Positions 5,846 to 5,877 of a stretch of 5,877 nt of DNA are shown here, piece by piece. The stretch comes from Planctomycetota bacterium. GTDB taxonomy: Bacteria; Planctomycetota; Brocadiia; JAJRTI01. The notes below the pieces were generated by a model that saw only the letters and a list, made by a program, of their open reading frames with translations, did no database searches and was not told the origin of the DNA. The DNA is taken from NCBI GenBank assembly GCA_024278415.1, contig JAJRTI010000782.1, positions 1 to 5,877 of the forward strand, read 5' to 3'. Each line of letters begins with the position of its first letter. Within the stretch, counting starts at the first letter, position 1. The position numbers were made by a program, and so were the translations under genes.

Positions 5846-5877
5846 CCATTGAACTCGCGCACGTTCATGGGGCCAAC

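Overview
The window is GC-rich DNA carrying two genes on the minus strand, with a dense cluster of DNA palindromes at its right end. It suggests a Gram-negative-type bacterium, because there is a lipoprotein signal peptide and a very large membrane-anchored TPR protein. From memory, clustered palindromes built on CCCAACGGG and CCCAGGGTT resemble interspersed repeats of Planctomycetota and related PVC-group genomes. That placement is a recollection, not a search result.

Layout, read in the direction of transcription (right to left). (1) 5584-5845 is a run of hairpins. Its core, 5605-5814, is bounded by two imperfect 36-base inverted arms (30 of 36 identical). The mismatches that fall in stem pairs are compensated on the other side of the stem. 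(2) 5403-5583 is the leader of the large gene. It has a good ribosome binding site, one operator-like palindrome and a weak -35-like hexamer. (3) 5402-753 encodes a 1549-residue protein: a short basic cytoplasmic tail, one membrane span, then about 41 tetratricopeptide repeats in near-strict 34-residue register. Its last repeats resemble the TPR protein of PEP-CTERM/exosortase exopolysaccharide loci (PrsT type), but it is much longer and has no lipobox. (4) 752-224 is a 529-base intergenic stretch with no convincing gene. It holds a tandem TGTC-N-TGAC dyad, small hairpins and a weak promoter-like hexamer. (5) 223-1 is the first 74 codons of a lipoprotein that appears to enter a thioredoxin-like fold just as the window ends.

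The two genes point the same way, and both products should act at or outside the cytoplasmic membrane: a long scaffold and a lipid-anchored, possibly thioredoxin-like protein. The 529-base gap means they need not share a transcript, and no enzyme in the window fixes a pathway. The most unusual feature is the covarying palindrome cluster upstream of the TPR gene. All long open frames on the plus strand are GC-rich shadows of the TPR gene or of the repeat.
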